From contig CAYVBE010000021.1 in NCBI GenBank assembly GCA_964448935.1, positions 1-33,198 on the forward strand: a DNA stretch of 33,198 nucleotides, written 5' to 3'. The stretch comes from CAYVBE01 sp964448935 (lineage in GTDB: Bacteria > Planctomycetota > Brocadiia > SM23-32). Below the pieces are notes generated by a model that made no database searches, had not been told where the DNA came from, and saw nothing but the letters and a program-made list of their open reading frames with translations. The position numbers and the translations under genes are program-made. Shown here one piece after another: positions 24,799 through 32,194 of the stretch (within the stretch, counting starts at the first letter, position 1; every line of letters begins with the position of its first letter).

Positions 24799-25144
24799 GG
24801 GATTGGTTCAGTCGCTCGATTATCCGAATAAGGGCTTCTTCAACCGAATTCACCCGCTCGGGCGGCGCCGCCCAGTCCACCGAAAACACAATGTCGTAGC
24901 CGCAATTCAGTCGGTGCCGGTGCAGCCGGAACGCCTCCCGGATGGCGCGCCGCCAACGGTTGCGCACGACCGCTCCTCCCACCTTGCGCCCGACGGCCAG
25001 GCCCACCCGGCTCTTCTCCCCCGGACGCGCCAGGGCCCGCACCCTCAGCGGCGGCTCCACCAGCGGCCTTCCCTGCCGGCGCAGGCGCTGGAAATCCTTC
25101 GAACGTGTCAGCCTTGCCTTTCGGGGCAGCCCGAAGCGCTTCAC
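24764..25144 (-). CDS. rnpA: Ribonuclease P protein component
   Basis: 126 residues from a GTG at 25144 with GGAGG 5 bases upstream. The family signature is GLAVGRKVGGAVVRNRWRRAIREAFR (written in two halves: GRKVGGAVVRNR and RRAIREAF), preceded by LPRKARLTRSKDFQRLRRQG and RVGLAV. RnpA binds the catalytic RNA of RNase P and helps it recognise the 5' leader of pre-tRNAs. The GTG overlaps the stop of the upstream unknown gene (GTGA), so translation is coupled. rpmH, which normally precedes rnpA, is absent; the neighbour is instead an unknown PH/GRAM-like protein. Confidence 0.94.
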   Translation of the reverse strand: MKRFGLPRKARLTRSKDFQRLRRQGRPLVEPPLRVRALARPGEKSRVGLAVGRKVGGAVVRNRWRRAIREAFRLHRHRLNCGYDIVFSVDWAAPPERVNSVEEALIRIIERLNQSHEETADTHTVD

Positions 25145-25806
25145 GGTTCCTCCTGCAGCAAGGCCCGCAGCCGGGCGATCCATTCGTCCACGTTGAAGAT
25201 GGACTCCAGCCCGCGCCGCTCCGCCGGCCAGCCGTAGCGGTACGTCCGCCCCGGCGTCTCGATCATCAGGCAGGGCACCTGGCACCACTCCCCCCTGCGC
25301 ACCTCGGTCACCTGCCCCAGAGGCAACCGGTGCTCCCCGGAGGGGGCCGTGCCCTCTTCCGGCGTTATCTGCTGTTTGGGCTCGAAGACTATCTCCGCTT
25401 CGGTCACCACCAGCTCCCCCGTGCTGATCTCGAACCATTCGCACACCGGATAGGGGAGATAGCGCACCCGGCTGCGCAGGAGTTCCTCGTGCTGCGCGGC
25501 GGCCAGCACCTCGGGGTTCGTCTCGATGCTGAAATCCGCGGGGTCAACCTCCAACTCGCCCTCGGCCTCTCCCACGGGGTCCACCGTCAAAATCCGCGCG
25601 GCCCGTTGCAGAAGAACGGAGCCATCATCCCCCTCGGCTCGCAGCAGGACGGCTCTGTCTTCCGGGCGCACCTCCACCCGCTCTGCCAGCGAAGGGTCGC
25701 GGCGCTTCAGCAAGCGCCGCACGGCGTCGGCCACGCTGCCTTCCGCGTCGGCCACCTGCGGGGACAGGTCCGAGACCTTCAGTCGTCTTTCCGCTTCGGC
25801 CGCCAT
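25141..25806 (-). CDS. Unrecognised protein with a PH/GRAM-like C-terminal half
   Basis: 221 residues, no family recognised with confidence. Residues 1-100 are a small alpha/beta part with many acidic residues (EGSVADAVRRLLKRRDPS, VEVRPEDRAVLLRAEGDDG). Residues 110-215 read like a bacterial PH/GRAM domain: YLPYPVCEWFEISTGELVVTEAEIVFEP, a loop, LPLGQVTEVRRGEW, CLMIETPGRTYRYGWP, and a final amphipathic helix VDEWIARLRALLQ. Such domains bind lipids or proteins; no catalytic motif is present. There is no signal peptide or TM helix, so it is cytoplasmic. It starts 3 bases after apbE stops and overlaps rnpA by 4 bases, so it is made together with RNase P protein and YidD. A link to membrane insertion is only a guess from position. 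Confidence 0.75.
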   Translation of the reverse strand: MAAEAERRLKVSDLSPQVADAEGSVADAVRRLLKRRDPSLAERVEVRPEDRAVLLRAEGDDGSVLLQRAARILTVDPVGEAEGELEVDPADFSIETNPEVLAAAQHEELLRSRVRYLPYPVCEWFEISTGELVVTEAEIVFEPKQQITPEEGTAPSGEHRLPLGQVTEVRRGEWCQVPCLMIETPGRTYRYGWPAERRGLESIFNVDEWIARLRALLQEEP

Positions 25807-25809
25807 GGT

Positions 25810-26868
25810 TCAGTCGCTCACGTAACGATCGAATCCCGAGGACGGGTGCCTCTCCAGCGAACCGTCCTCACGGCGGGACAGCACCAGGCACTCCGTCTCC
25901 GGCAGGGAATTCACCAGGGCCACGCCTTCACGTGGTCCGAGCACGCTGATCGCCGTCGCCAGGGCGTCCGCCGTGGTCGCGTCCCGGGCCACCACGGTGG
26001 CGCTGGGCACGCTGGCGACGGGCCTGCCCGTCCGGGGGTCAATTATATGCGAAAACCACCGCTCGCCAATGCGCAGGCCACGCGCGTAGTCGCCGCTGGT
26101 GGTTACGGCGCAGGGCGGCAGGGCCAGGATCAGGCCCTCCTTCATGCCCTCGACCGGCCGCACCCGGATGCGCCAGGGCTCGTCCGGTCCGGGCCGGCCC
26201 AGCAGGCGCAGGTCGCCTCCGATGTCCACCAGCGCGGCGGAAGCCCCTTCGGCCCGCATCGCCTCGATCGCGGCGTCAATGGCGTAGCCCTTGGCGATGC
26301 CGCCCAGGTCTATCTTCATCCCGGGTTCCATGACTCTCATCCGTCCGTCTTGAATGGCCAGCTTCTGCGAACCGACCTTCTGCAGAGTTGCCTCCAGCTC
26401 CTGCTCGGAGGGCGGCTTGCCCCGCTCCGCCGCGCGGCGCCAGAGCGTCCGCAGCGGGGCGTAGGTCACGTCGAAGGCCCCGTCGGTGAGCCGCGACATC
26501 TCGACGGCTCTTCTCAGCACCTCCAGCGTCTCGGGTGAAATCGCGACGGGGCGGTCGGAGGTGTGTTCGTTCAGCCGGCTCACCTCGCTGTCCGGCCGAT
26601 ACGCGCTCATCAGGCGCTCGACCCGCCGCACCGCCTCCACCGCCGGCCGCAGCATCCGCCGGGCATCCTCGGTGCTCTCCGCCCGGACGACGAGCCGCGC
26701 GTCCGTGCCCATGGGGCTGAAGCGCGTCTCGTAGCGGCCCGCCTTGCCCGGCTGCTGCCAGACCCTCAGTCGCGGCTCCTCCGGGCGCGCGTGCCGCCAC
26801 AGTCCCAGGCCCAGCAGCACCAGCGCCACCATCGCCCAGGGGAGCATGGTCTTAAGGGGTCGGGTCAT
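25810..26868 (-). CDS. apbE: FAD:protein FMN transferase (ApbE)
   Basis: 352 residues if started at ATG 26868, which puts a membrane anchor (MLPWAMVALVLLGLGLW) at the N-terminus; a second in-frame ATG at 26937 adds 23 residues and has no Shine-Dalgarno. The catalytic core holds RFSPMGTDARLVV, MSAYRPDSEVSRLN, FDVTYAPLRTLWRR, IDLGGIAKGYAID, LVDIGGDLRLLG, ISHIIDPRTGRPV-type (seen as HIIDPRTGRPV) and TTADALATAISVLG with the Mg-binding aspartate. ApbE attaches FMN covalently to Thr in proteins such as NqrB, NqrC and RnfG, outside the membrane. No Nqr/Rnf genes are in the window. The gene lies between hflX and the unknown gene of the same operon. Confidence 0.93.
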   Translation of the reverse strand: MTRPLKTMLPWAMVALVLLGLGLWRHARPEEPRLRVWQQPGKAGRYETRFSPMGTDARLVVRAESTEDARRMLRPAVEAVRRVERLMSAYRPDSEVSRLNEHTSDRPVAISPETLEVLRRAVEMSRLTDGAFDVTYAPLRTLWRRAAERGKPPSEQELEATLQKVGSQKLAIQDGRMRVMEPGMKIDLGGIAKGYAIDAAIEAMRAEGASAALVDIGGDLRLLGRPGPDEPWRIRVRPVEGMKEGLILALPPCAVTTSGDYARGLRIGERWFSHIIDPRTGRPVASVPSATVVARDATTADALATAISVLGPREGVALVNSLPETECLVLSRREDGSLERHPSSGFDRYVSD

Positions 26869-26950
26869 GGCTGTTCGGCTTCCGTACTCGGTCGGTTGCT
26901 CCAACGGCTCGAGGGCTTGCCGCGCTGCATGGGTCACTGATGGCGGGAAT

Positions 26951-28285
26951 TCAGGTGCCTGCGCGGCTGTCGGCCTCGGCCTCCACCTCTCCCCCCATGC
27001 TGCGGACGATGCCGCTCTGCTCCGGGTCCATCTTCACCCGGAACCGCAGCGTGGCATCGGTGATGGAGCGGTCCGTGACGGTGCCGTGCTCGTAGAGGTA
27101 GGAGATGAGGCGGCCGTTGCCGGCGTCCACGCGAACGCGCAGCTCCACCTTATCCGCGTCCAGCATCTCCATCACGCGCCGACGCACCTCGTCCAGACCC
27201 TCGTTGCTGACGGCGCTTGTACAGACGGTCTCGCCCACCAGCTTGCGCAGCAGGGGCAGTTCACTCAGGTCGTCCACCAGGTCCACCTTGTTCAGCAGGT
27301 AGATGGTGGGTTTCTCCCCGCAGTCCACCTCGTGCAGGGCATCCTCCACGGAGTGGACCTCCTGCTCCGCGTCGTGCTTGGCCGCGTCAATAACGTGCAG
27401 CAGCACATCCGCCTCCCGCGCTTCTTCCAGGGTGGCGTGGAAGGAGGCCACCAGGTGGTGGGGGAACTTGCGGACGAAACCGACCGTGTCGCTCAGGAGC
27501 ACCTCCCGGCCGTCGGGCAGCTCCCACTGGCGCGTGCGCGTGTCCAGCGTCTCGAACAGCCTGTCGCGCACCGAGACCTCGGCATGGGTCAGGGCGTTCA
27601 TCAGGCTGGACTTTCCGGCGTTCGTGTAGCCCACCAGGGCCACGGTGGCGAACTTCTGGTTGCGCCCCTGGACCATCAGGTGGCGCCGCCTGTCAATCTT
27701 CTCCAGGTCCTTCTTCAGTTCGTGGATGCGCCGCTGCACCAGCCGGCGGTCCACCTCGAGCTGTTTCTCGCCGGGGCCGCGCACGCCGATGCCGCCTCCG
27801 GCCGGGCCGCCCAGCGTGCCGCCCGCCGTCCGGTCCAGGTGGGTCCACATACGCTTCAGGCGGGGCAGCTGATACTCGAGCTGGGCCAGCTCCACCTGCA
27901 GCTTGGCCTGACGGGTGCGGGCGTGGGAGGCGAAGATGTCCAGGATCAGCTCGCTGCGGTCCACCACTTTGGTGTCCAGCGACTTCTCGAGGTTCTTGAC
28001 TTGGGCGGGGTTCAGCTCATCGTCGCAGATGACCACGTCGCCCTTCTCCTGCCCGCAGAGCGCGGCCAGTTCGTTGCGTTTGCCTTTGCCCACGTAATAG
28101 CGGGGATCGGGCTTGTCGCGCTTCTGGCGCACCCGTTCCACCACTACGGCGCGGGCGGTTTGCGCCAGGCTCTCCAGCTCCTTGAAGGTCCGGTCGTGGT
28201 CCTGACCGTCGTTCCGGCGGATGACCTGCACCAGGATGGCCCTCTCGGCCGTCAGGGCCAGGTCCGTTCTTTTGAGTTGTGCCAT
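26951..28285 (-). CDS. hflX: GTPase HflX
   Basis: 444 residues with the HflX N-terminal glycine-rich domain (YVGKGKRNELAALC, and DDELNPAQVKNLEK), a coiled-coil linker (QAKLQVELAQLEYQLPRLKRMW), the conserved TAGGTLGGPAGGGIGVRGPGEKQLE loop (shown here in parts) and the G domain: G1 GYTNAGKSS (219-227), G3 DTVGF, G4 NKVD. HflX is a ribosome-associated GTPase that splits 70S ribosomes, notably after heat stress. GGAG lies 4 bases before the ATG. It is the first gene of a minus-strand run hflX, apbE, unknown, rnpA, yidD with gaps of 82, 3, -4 and -35 bases. The C-terminal tail is acidic and unremarkable. Confidence 0.97.
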   Translation of the reverse strand: MAQLKRTDLALTAERAILVQVIRRNDGQDHDRTFKELESLAQTARAVVVERVRQKRDKPDPRYYVGKGKRNELAALCGQEKGDVVICDDELNPAQVKNLEKSLDTKVVDRSELILDIFASHARTRQAKLQVELAQLEYQLPRLKRMWTHLDRTAGGTLGGPAGGGIGVRGPGEKQLEVDRRLVQRRIHELKKDLEKIDRRRHLMVQGRNQKFATVALVGYTNAGKSSLMNALTHAEVSVRDRLFETLDTRTRQWELPDGREVLLSDTVGFVRKFPHHLVASFHATLEEAREADVLLHVIDAAKHDAEQEVHSVEDALHEVDCGEKPTIYLLNKVDLVDDLSELPLLRKLVGETVCTSAVSNEGLDEVRRRVMEMLDADKVELRVRVDAGNGRLISYLYEHGTVTDRSITDATLRFRVKMDPEQSGIVRSMGGEVEAEADSRAGT

Positions 28286-28626
28286 CAGCTCCGATTTTTG
28301 AAACAGGGGAATAAACCCTCAACTACCCGTATTATAGGGGCCGACCGCGCTGGGCGCCACTGTTTTTTCCGGCCGGCCCAGTGTACGCCGGTCAATGGGC
28401 CGCGCTCTCGTATTCTCGTTTGGAGCGGTTTCCCGCGTCGGGCCTGAATGATTGGTCCTATGAACAACGCTAAAGGCGCTTCGGTAGTCGCCCTTCCGAC
28501 GCTTGGGAGACGGCTCCAGAACCTGTCGTGCGCCGCTGCCGTGCCGGAGCTTACAGGACAGTCCTTCTTTCGTTTTGAATGTCCTCAGCGCCCGCACGGT
28601 TCGTCCCGCCGGCACCCTTGTCGGCG
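28286..28626 (-). other. Region between the broken alcohol dehydrogenase and hflX
   Basis: 341 bases with no gene. Apart from the hflX promoter it holds only small inverted repeats (AGGACAGTCCT at 28555-28565; AAGGGCG with CGCCTTT on the minus strand around 28470-28495) that could help end transcription of the upstream gene; none has a T tract strong enough to call. The antisense frame continuing through here (down to 28319) is the shifted tail of the dehydrogenase, not a gene. Confidence 0.5.
28331..28359 (-). promoter_or_regulatory. Promoter of hflX operon
   Basis: Perfect TATAAT on the minus strand (28336-28331), 45 bases before the hflX ATG. The -35 at 17 bases (TGGCGC, 28359-28354) is poor. 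Confidence 0.45.
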
Positions 28627-29683
28627 TCACTCGAACTCGATCAGCGGCTTGATGATGCCGTCCTCCTTGGTCTCCATGAGGCGAAAGGCGGACTCGATGT
28701 CGTCGAACGGGAAGGTGTGCGTGGTCATTTTGGTGGGGTCCACGCGTCCGTTCTGCAGCAGACGCATCAGCCGCTCCATCCGCACTTTGCCGCCCGGGCA
28801 TAGGGCAGTTCGGATGGTCTTGTCGCTCATGCCAACACCCCCACTCGGCCCGCGGTATCCGGACGTATTCGCCCTTTCCGTGATAGCCCAGATTGGAGAT
28901 GGTCCCCCCCGGCCGGGCAGCCTTGACGCACATCTCGAAGGTGTCCCCCGCGCCCAGGGCCTCGATTGCGGCGTCCGCACCGCGGCCGTCCGTTAGTTCC
29001 ATGACCGCCTCAACGGGGTCCTGTTCCTCGAAGTCAACGACCACATCGGCGCCATATTCTCTTGCCAGATCCATGCGTCTCGGCACCGTGTCCACGCCGA
29101 TCACCAGTCCGGCGCCCTGCAGGCGGCAGCCGACGACCGCCATCAGGCCAACCGGTCCCAGTGCGAACACCACGGCTGTGCCGCCGATCGGTATGTCGGC
29201 GTTCTCCGCGCCCGCGAAACCGGTGGACATCATGTCGCAGCAGTAGACGGCCGCTTCGTCCGGCACCTCGTCCGGTATGGGCGCCAGATTGGCCTCGGCG
29301 CTGTTGACGTGAAAGTACTCCGCAAAAACGCCGTCCTTGATGTTGGCGAACTTCCACCCGCCCAGCATCTCGGTGCATTGGGAGGGATAGCCGCGCAGGC
29401 AGTTCTCGCACTTGTAGCACGGCGTGATGGCGTTAACCGCCACCCTCTCCCCTTCCGACCGGCCCTCCACGGCACACCCCAGCTTCTGGACGACGCCCAC
29501 GGCCTCGTGGCCCAGCGTCAGGTTCTCGCGTTCGCCGATGGCGCCGGCCACGGTGTGCGTGTCGCTGGAACAGATCAGGGCTCTGGTCGTCCTGACGATC
29601 GCCCCGTTCGGTCCCGGGTCCTCCGGCACGGGCTTCTCCGTCAGCCCGACTTCGCCCACCTTCTTCATCACAAAAGCCTGCAT
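28627..29683 (-). pseudogene. Zinc-dependent secondary alcohol dehydrogenase, frameshifted
   Basis: Medium-chain zinc dehydrogenase of the Thermoanaerobacter brockii type. From ATG 29683 (GGGGGAAAAG just upstream; an ATG at 29695 adds four residues) residues 1-280 are in one frame: catalytic zinc ligands C38, H59 and D150, cysteines C89/C92/C95/C103, and the Rossmann loop ALGPVGLMAVVG. At a G5 run on the coding strand (28838-28842) one extra base shifts the frame; removing it gives EWGVGMSDKTIRTALCPGG and a natural end at 28627 (...DGIIKPLIEFE), 351 residues in all, the usual length. The shifted frame otherwise runs on to 28319. The function would be oxidation or reduction of secondary alcohols with NAD(P). 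It may be a true mutation or an assembly error. It has its own promoter. Confidence 0.9.
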
Positions 29684-29747
29684 CTTTTCCCCCATCGTCC
29701 TGCCCCCTCATGGCAGTGATGCCTTCTTACGTCTTTCCCCATCTGTA

Positions 29748-29776
29748 GTTGTACGGCAGCCCACGGCTTCCGTCAA
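29748..29776 (-). promoter_or_regulatory. Promoter of the alcohol dehydrogenase gene
   Basis: On the minus strand TTGACG (29776-29771), exactly 17 bases, then TACAAC (29753-29748), 64 bases upstream of the chosen ATG. Confidence 0.6.
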
Positions 29777-29877
29777 CCGTGCCGCCCGGTCGCCGCTGGA
29801 TCAGGTGTCAACGGACATTCTTACCCGCAGAAGACTGGACGTTACTACTTGCCGATGCCATTTCCAGAAGAGCTTGT

Positions 29878-29906
29878 TTGACGCGTCCCTTTCCTGGGGT
29901 TAGGCT
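29878..29906 (+). promoter_or_regulatory. Promoter candidate of the polyprenyl synthetase-menA operon
   Basis: TTGACG (29878-29883), 17 bases, TAGGCT (29901-29906). The predicted transcript start near 29913 leaves almost no leader for the TTG at 29920 and so favours a later translation start. Confidence 0.4.
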
Positions 29907-29976
29907 GAAGAGCGGATGATTGCCCGGCCGATATGTTCAACCGGGGGGCGAAAGGTTGGCCAAGGAACTGTCCGGG

Positions 29977-30849
29977 ATGGTGGGGGACGTCGAAGAATTG
30001 GTCGGGGCATGTGTGCGCGAACTGCTCGGCCCGTTCGTCGAGGAGCGAACACTGCAGGGCATGACGGGGGGCAAGATGTTGCGCACGCGCCTGGCCGCGC
30101 GCCTGGCGGCCCGGCCCGGAGCGGACATCCGGCGCGCCGACCTGCTGAACGCGTGCGCCGCCGTTGAGCTGGTCCACACCGCCAGCCTTTGCCATGACGA
30201 TGTGGTGGACGGCGGACTGACGCGGCGCCACACGTCCACTCTGTGGCAGAGCCATGGGAGGAAGGGCGCCATACTGCTGGGCGACCTGCTGTTGTGCGCG
30301 GCCTTCCGGACGGTCGCCCGAACCCGGCCCGAGTGGGTGGAGCTTTTTGCCGCGAAGCTGGCCGAGGTGGCCGCCACCGAGGCGCGCCAGGAGTTGCTTT
30401 CCCTTGGCGAAGAGGCGTGCGAAGCGGACTGTCTGGCGCGCGCCCGGGGCACCACGGGGCCGTTGTTCGCATTCGCCGCCCGGGTGGCTTCGGGTGAGGA
30501 CGAGACCCTCGGCGCCGCGTTGGAAGAGGCAGGTTACCTGGTGGGCACGGCCTATCAGGTTGGCGACGATCTGCTGGATACCGTGGGGAGGGACGAGAGC
30601 GCGGGCAAGACGTTGGGCACCGACGCGCTGCGCCGGAAGCCGACTCTGGCGGGGATGGGGCCGCGGGGGCGTGAGCTTTCATGCGAGCACGTAGCCCGGC
30701 TGTGCGCCGAGGCCCGGGAAGCTTTGAGCGACTGGCCGCCGGCCGCCCGGGCGCTGGAGGATTTCCTGGTGTTCGATCTGCAGCCGGTCTTTGACCGGCA
30801 GATTCCCGGGCTGGACGTCCGGACCGCAGCGGAGATGAGCGATGGCTGA
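29977..30849 (+). CDS. Polyprenyl diphosphate synthase
   Basis: 290 residues from ATG 29977 (AAGGAA 9 bases upstream); TTG codons at 29956 and 29920 are in-frame alternatives. The family motifs are visible: GGKMLRTRL (isopentenyl-PP binding), the first aspartate-rich motif in SLCHDDVVDG with a following RR (LTRRHTS), GDLLLCAAF, a KLAEVAATEARQE helix, and the second aspartate-rich motif YQVGDDLLDTVG. These enzymes condense isopentenyl-PP units head to tail into long prenyl-PP. Because the gene overlaps menA by 8 bases, the product is probably the side chain for menaquinone; chain length cannot be read from the sequence. The protein is slightly shorter than heptaprenyl/octaprenyl synthases, mainly in the C-terminal part. 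Confidence 0.9.
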   Translation: MVGDVEELVGACVRELLGPFVEERTLQGMTGGKMLRTRLAARLAARPGADIRRADLLNACAAVELVHTASLCHDDVVDGGLTRRHTSTLWQSHGRKGAILLGDLLLCAAFRTVARTRPEWVELFAAKLAEVAATEARQELLSLGEEACEADCLARARGTTGPLFAFAARVASGEDETLGAALEEAGYLVGTAYQVGDDLLDTVGRDESAGKTLGTDALRRKPTLAGMGPRGRELSCEHVARLCAEAREALSDWPPAARALEDFLVFDLQPVFDRQIPGLDVRTAAEMSDG

Positions 30850-31741
30850 TTCCGGCGCGCTGCACTGGTTGGCGTTGCGGCTCCGGGCGTTGCGTGCCTT
30901 CTCCTTTCCGCTGTCGGCGCTGCCGGTCTGGGTCGGCACGGCCGCCGTGCTGCCTCCGTCGCAATGGGACTGGGGGGCGTTGCTCGTCGCCACGGTGGCG
31001 GTGCTGATGCTGCACTCCGCCGGGAACCTGTTCAACGATTACTTCGACTTCACGGCAGGCGCCGACCGGCGCGACGAGGACGACGAGGGCCGGCCCGGGC
31101 GCTTGCTGGTGCGGGGGGAGATGACCGCGCCACAGATCCTGCACGAGGCCCTGTTCTGCCTCTGCCTGGGCTTTCTCGCGGCGGGGTATCTCGTGTGGCG
31201 CGCGGGGCCGGCGCTGGCGGGCTACTTCGGGGGCGCCGTGTTCGCGCTCTACGCATACACCGGGCCGCCTTTCCGGCTGAAGGGCCGCGCCCTGGGCGAG
31301 GTGGTCATGCTGGTCGTCTTCGGGCCGCTGATCGTGGGCGGGGCGGCCTACGCGCAGGGGGTCGGCATGTCCTTTGAACTCCTCGTGCTCTCCGTGCCCG
31401 TGGGGATGGTCACGACTTCTGTGCTTGCGGGCAATAACCTGCGCGACTATTCGGAGGATGCTGCCTCGGACACGCGCACCATGGCGCAACTGATCGGCTC
31501 GCGGGGGCAGCGCGTCCTCTACACGGTTCTCGTGCTGGGGCAGACGTTCGGCGTGGCGGCGTTCGGCCTGACGGGCCTGGCCGGGCCGGAGGCGGTTTTC
31601 GCCCCGTTACTGCTCGTGCTCATCTTCGGAACGCTCCGGCGCGTCTGGCGCGGCGAGCGGCTGCCGGACGTGGACGCCCGCACGGCGCGGTTCGGCACGG
31701 CGCTGCTTACCTTACTCTTCCTCTCGCTCTGCCTCCACTGA
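30842..31741 (+). CDS. menA: UbiA-family prenyltransferase, probably MenA
   Basis: 299 residues, polytopic with about 8-9 TM segments. The first aspartate motif is N62-x3-D66-x2-D69 followed by AGAD (GNLFNDYFDFTAGAD); the second is NNLRDYSEDAASDTRTMA, which matches the MenA pattern NNxRDxxxDxxxGxxT better than the UbiA or chlorophyll-synthase patterns. MenA joins a prenyl chain to 1,4-dihydroxy-2-naphthoate. The upstream partner is a polyprenyl-PP synthase overlapping by 8 bases. No other men or mqn genes are visible, so the MenA call rests on this motif and on the context. The last 30 bases overlap the convergent DoxX gene tail to tail. Confidence 0.82.
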   Translation: MADSGALHWLALRLRALRAFSFPLSALPVWVGTAAVLPPSQWDWGALLVATVAVLMLHSAGNLFNDYFDFTAGADRRDEDDEGRPGRLLVRGEMTAPQILHEALFCLCLGFLAAGYLVWRAGPALAGYFGGAVFALYAYTGPPFRLKGRALGEVVMLVVFGPLIVGGAAYAQGVGMSFELLVLSVPVGMVTTSVLAGNNLRDYSEDAASDTRTMAQLIGSRGQRVLYTVLVLGQTFGVAAFGLTGLAGPEAVFAPLLLVLIFGTLRRVWRGERLPDVDARTARFGTALLTLLFLSLCLH

Positions 31742-32194
31742 GCGGGGTCTGCTCGGCTGCAATGACAGTGCGCCGCCTCCCGTGATGAAAATGGTCACGC
31801 ATGCCGCCGCGATGACTTGCTGCATGTGCGTGCCGAAGAAGCCGTCGCTCCAGTGGGCTGTGGTAATGGCCACGGCCATGACAATGAACAGGGCCAGGGC
31901 GTCAATCCGGGGGATGATCCCGAGCACCAGCAGCGCTCCACCAACCAGCTCTGCCAGGATCAGCATCACGGCGAAGGCCTCTGGGACCGGGAACCCGAGC
32001 CCCGTCAGCATGTTCACCGTTCCGCCGAACCCCCCGCCCCCGAACGCGCCAAACGCCTTCTGAGCGCCGTGGGTGACGAAGATCACCCCGATCATCAGCC
32101 GCAGGGGCACCAGGGCCCATCGGTGAGCCAGGCTCCCCGCGCGGTTTCCGAACAGCCAACCTATCAGACTTCCAGTTCCGTTCTCGTGCATCAT
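31712..32194 (-). CDS. DoxX family membrane protein
   Basis: 160 residues from ATG 32194 (GGAGG 5 bases upstream), an ATGATG start whose first codon overlaps the upstream stop (ATGA). Four TM segments are seen (about 30-46, 72-94, 98-114, 124-142). The family signature is LVPLRLMIGVIFVTHGAQKAFGAFGG, then GFPVPEAFAVMLILAELVGGALLVLG, split here by helices, and HWSDGFF. DoxX proteins are small integral membrane proteins; some are subunits of quinone-linked oxidases or take part in redox homeostasis at the membrane. It is cotranscribed with an NDH-2-like flavoprotein, consistent with a membrane redox role. Confidence 0.9.
   Translation of the reverse strand: MMHENGTGSLIGWLFGNRAGSLAHRWALVPLRLMIGVIFVTHGAQKAFGAFGGGGFGGTVNMLTGLGFPVPEAFAVMLILAELVGGALLVLGIIPRIDALALFIVMAVAITTAHWSDGFFGTHMQQVIAAACVTIFITGGGALSLQPSRPRSVEAEREEE

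Noticed and set aside
25141..25806. Jag/KhpB (R3H-KH) protein, which often neighbours rnpA-yidC
   Set aside because: No KH GxxG loop and no R3H motif is visible; the C-terminal half looks PH/GRAM-like.
28400..28626. Possible tRNA or riboswitch (a GGTTCG-like string near 28600)
   Set aside because: No acceptor, D or anticodon stem can be formed around it.
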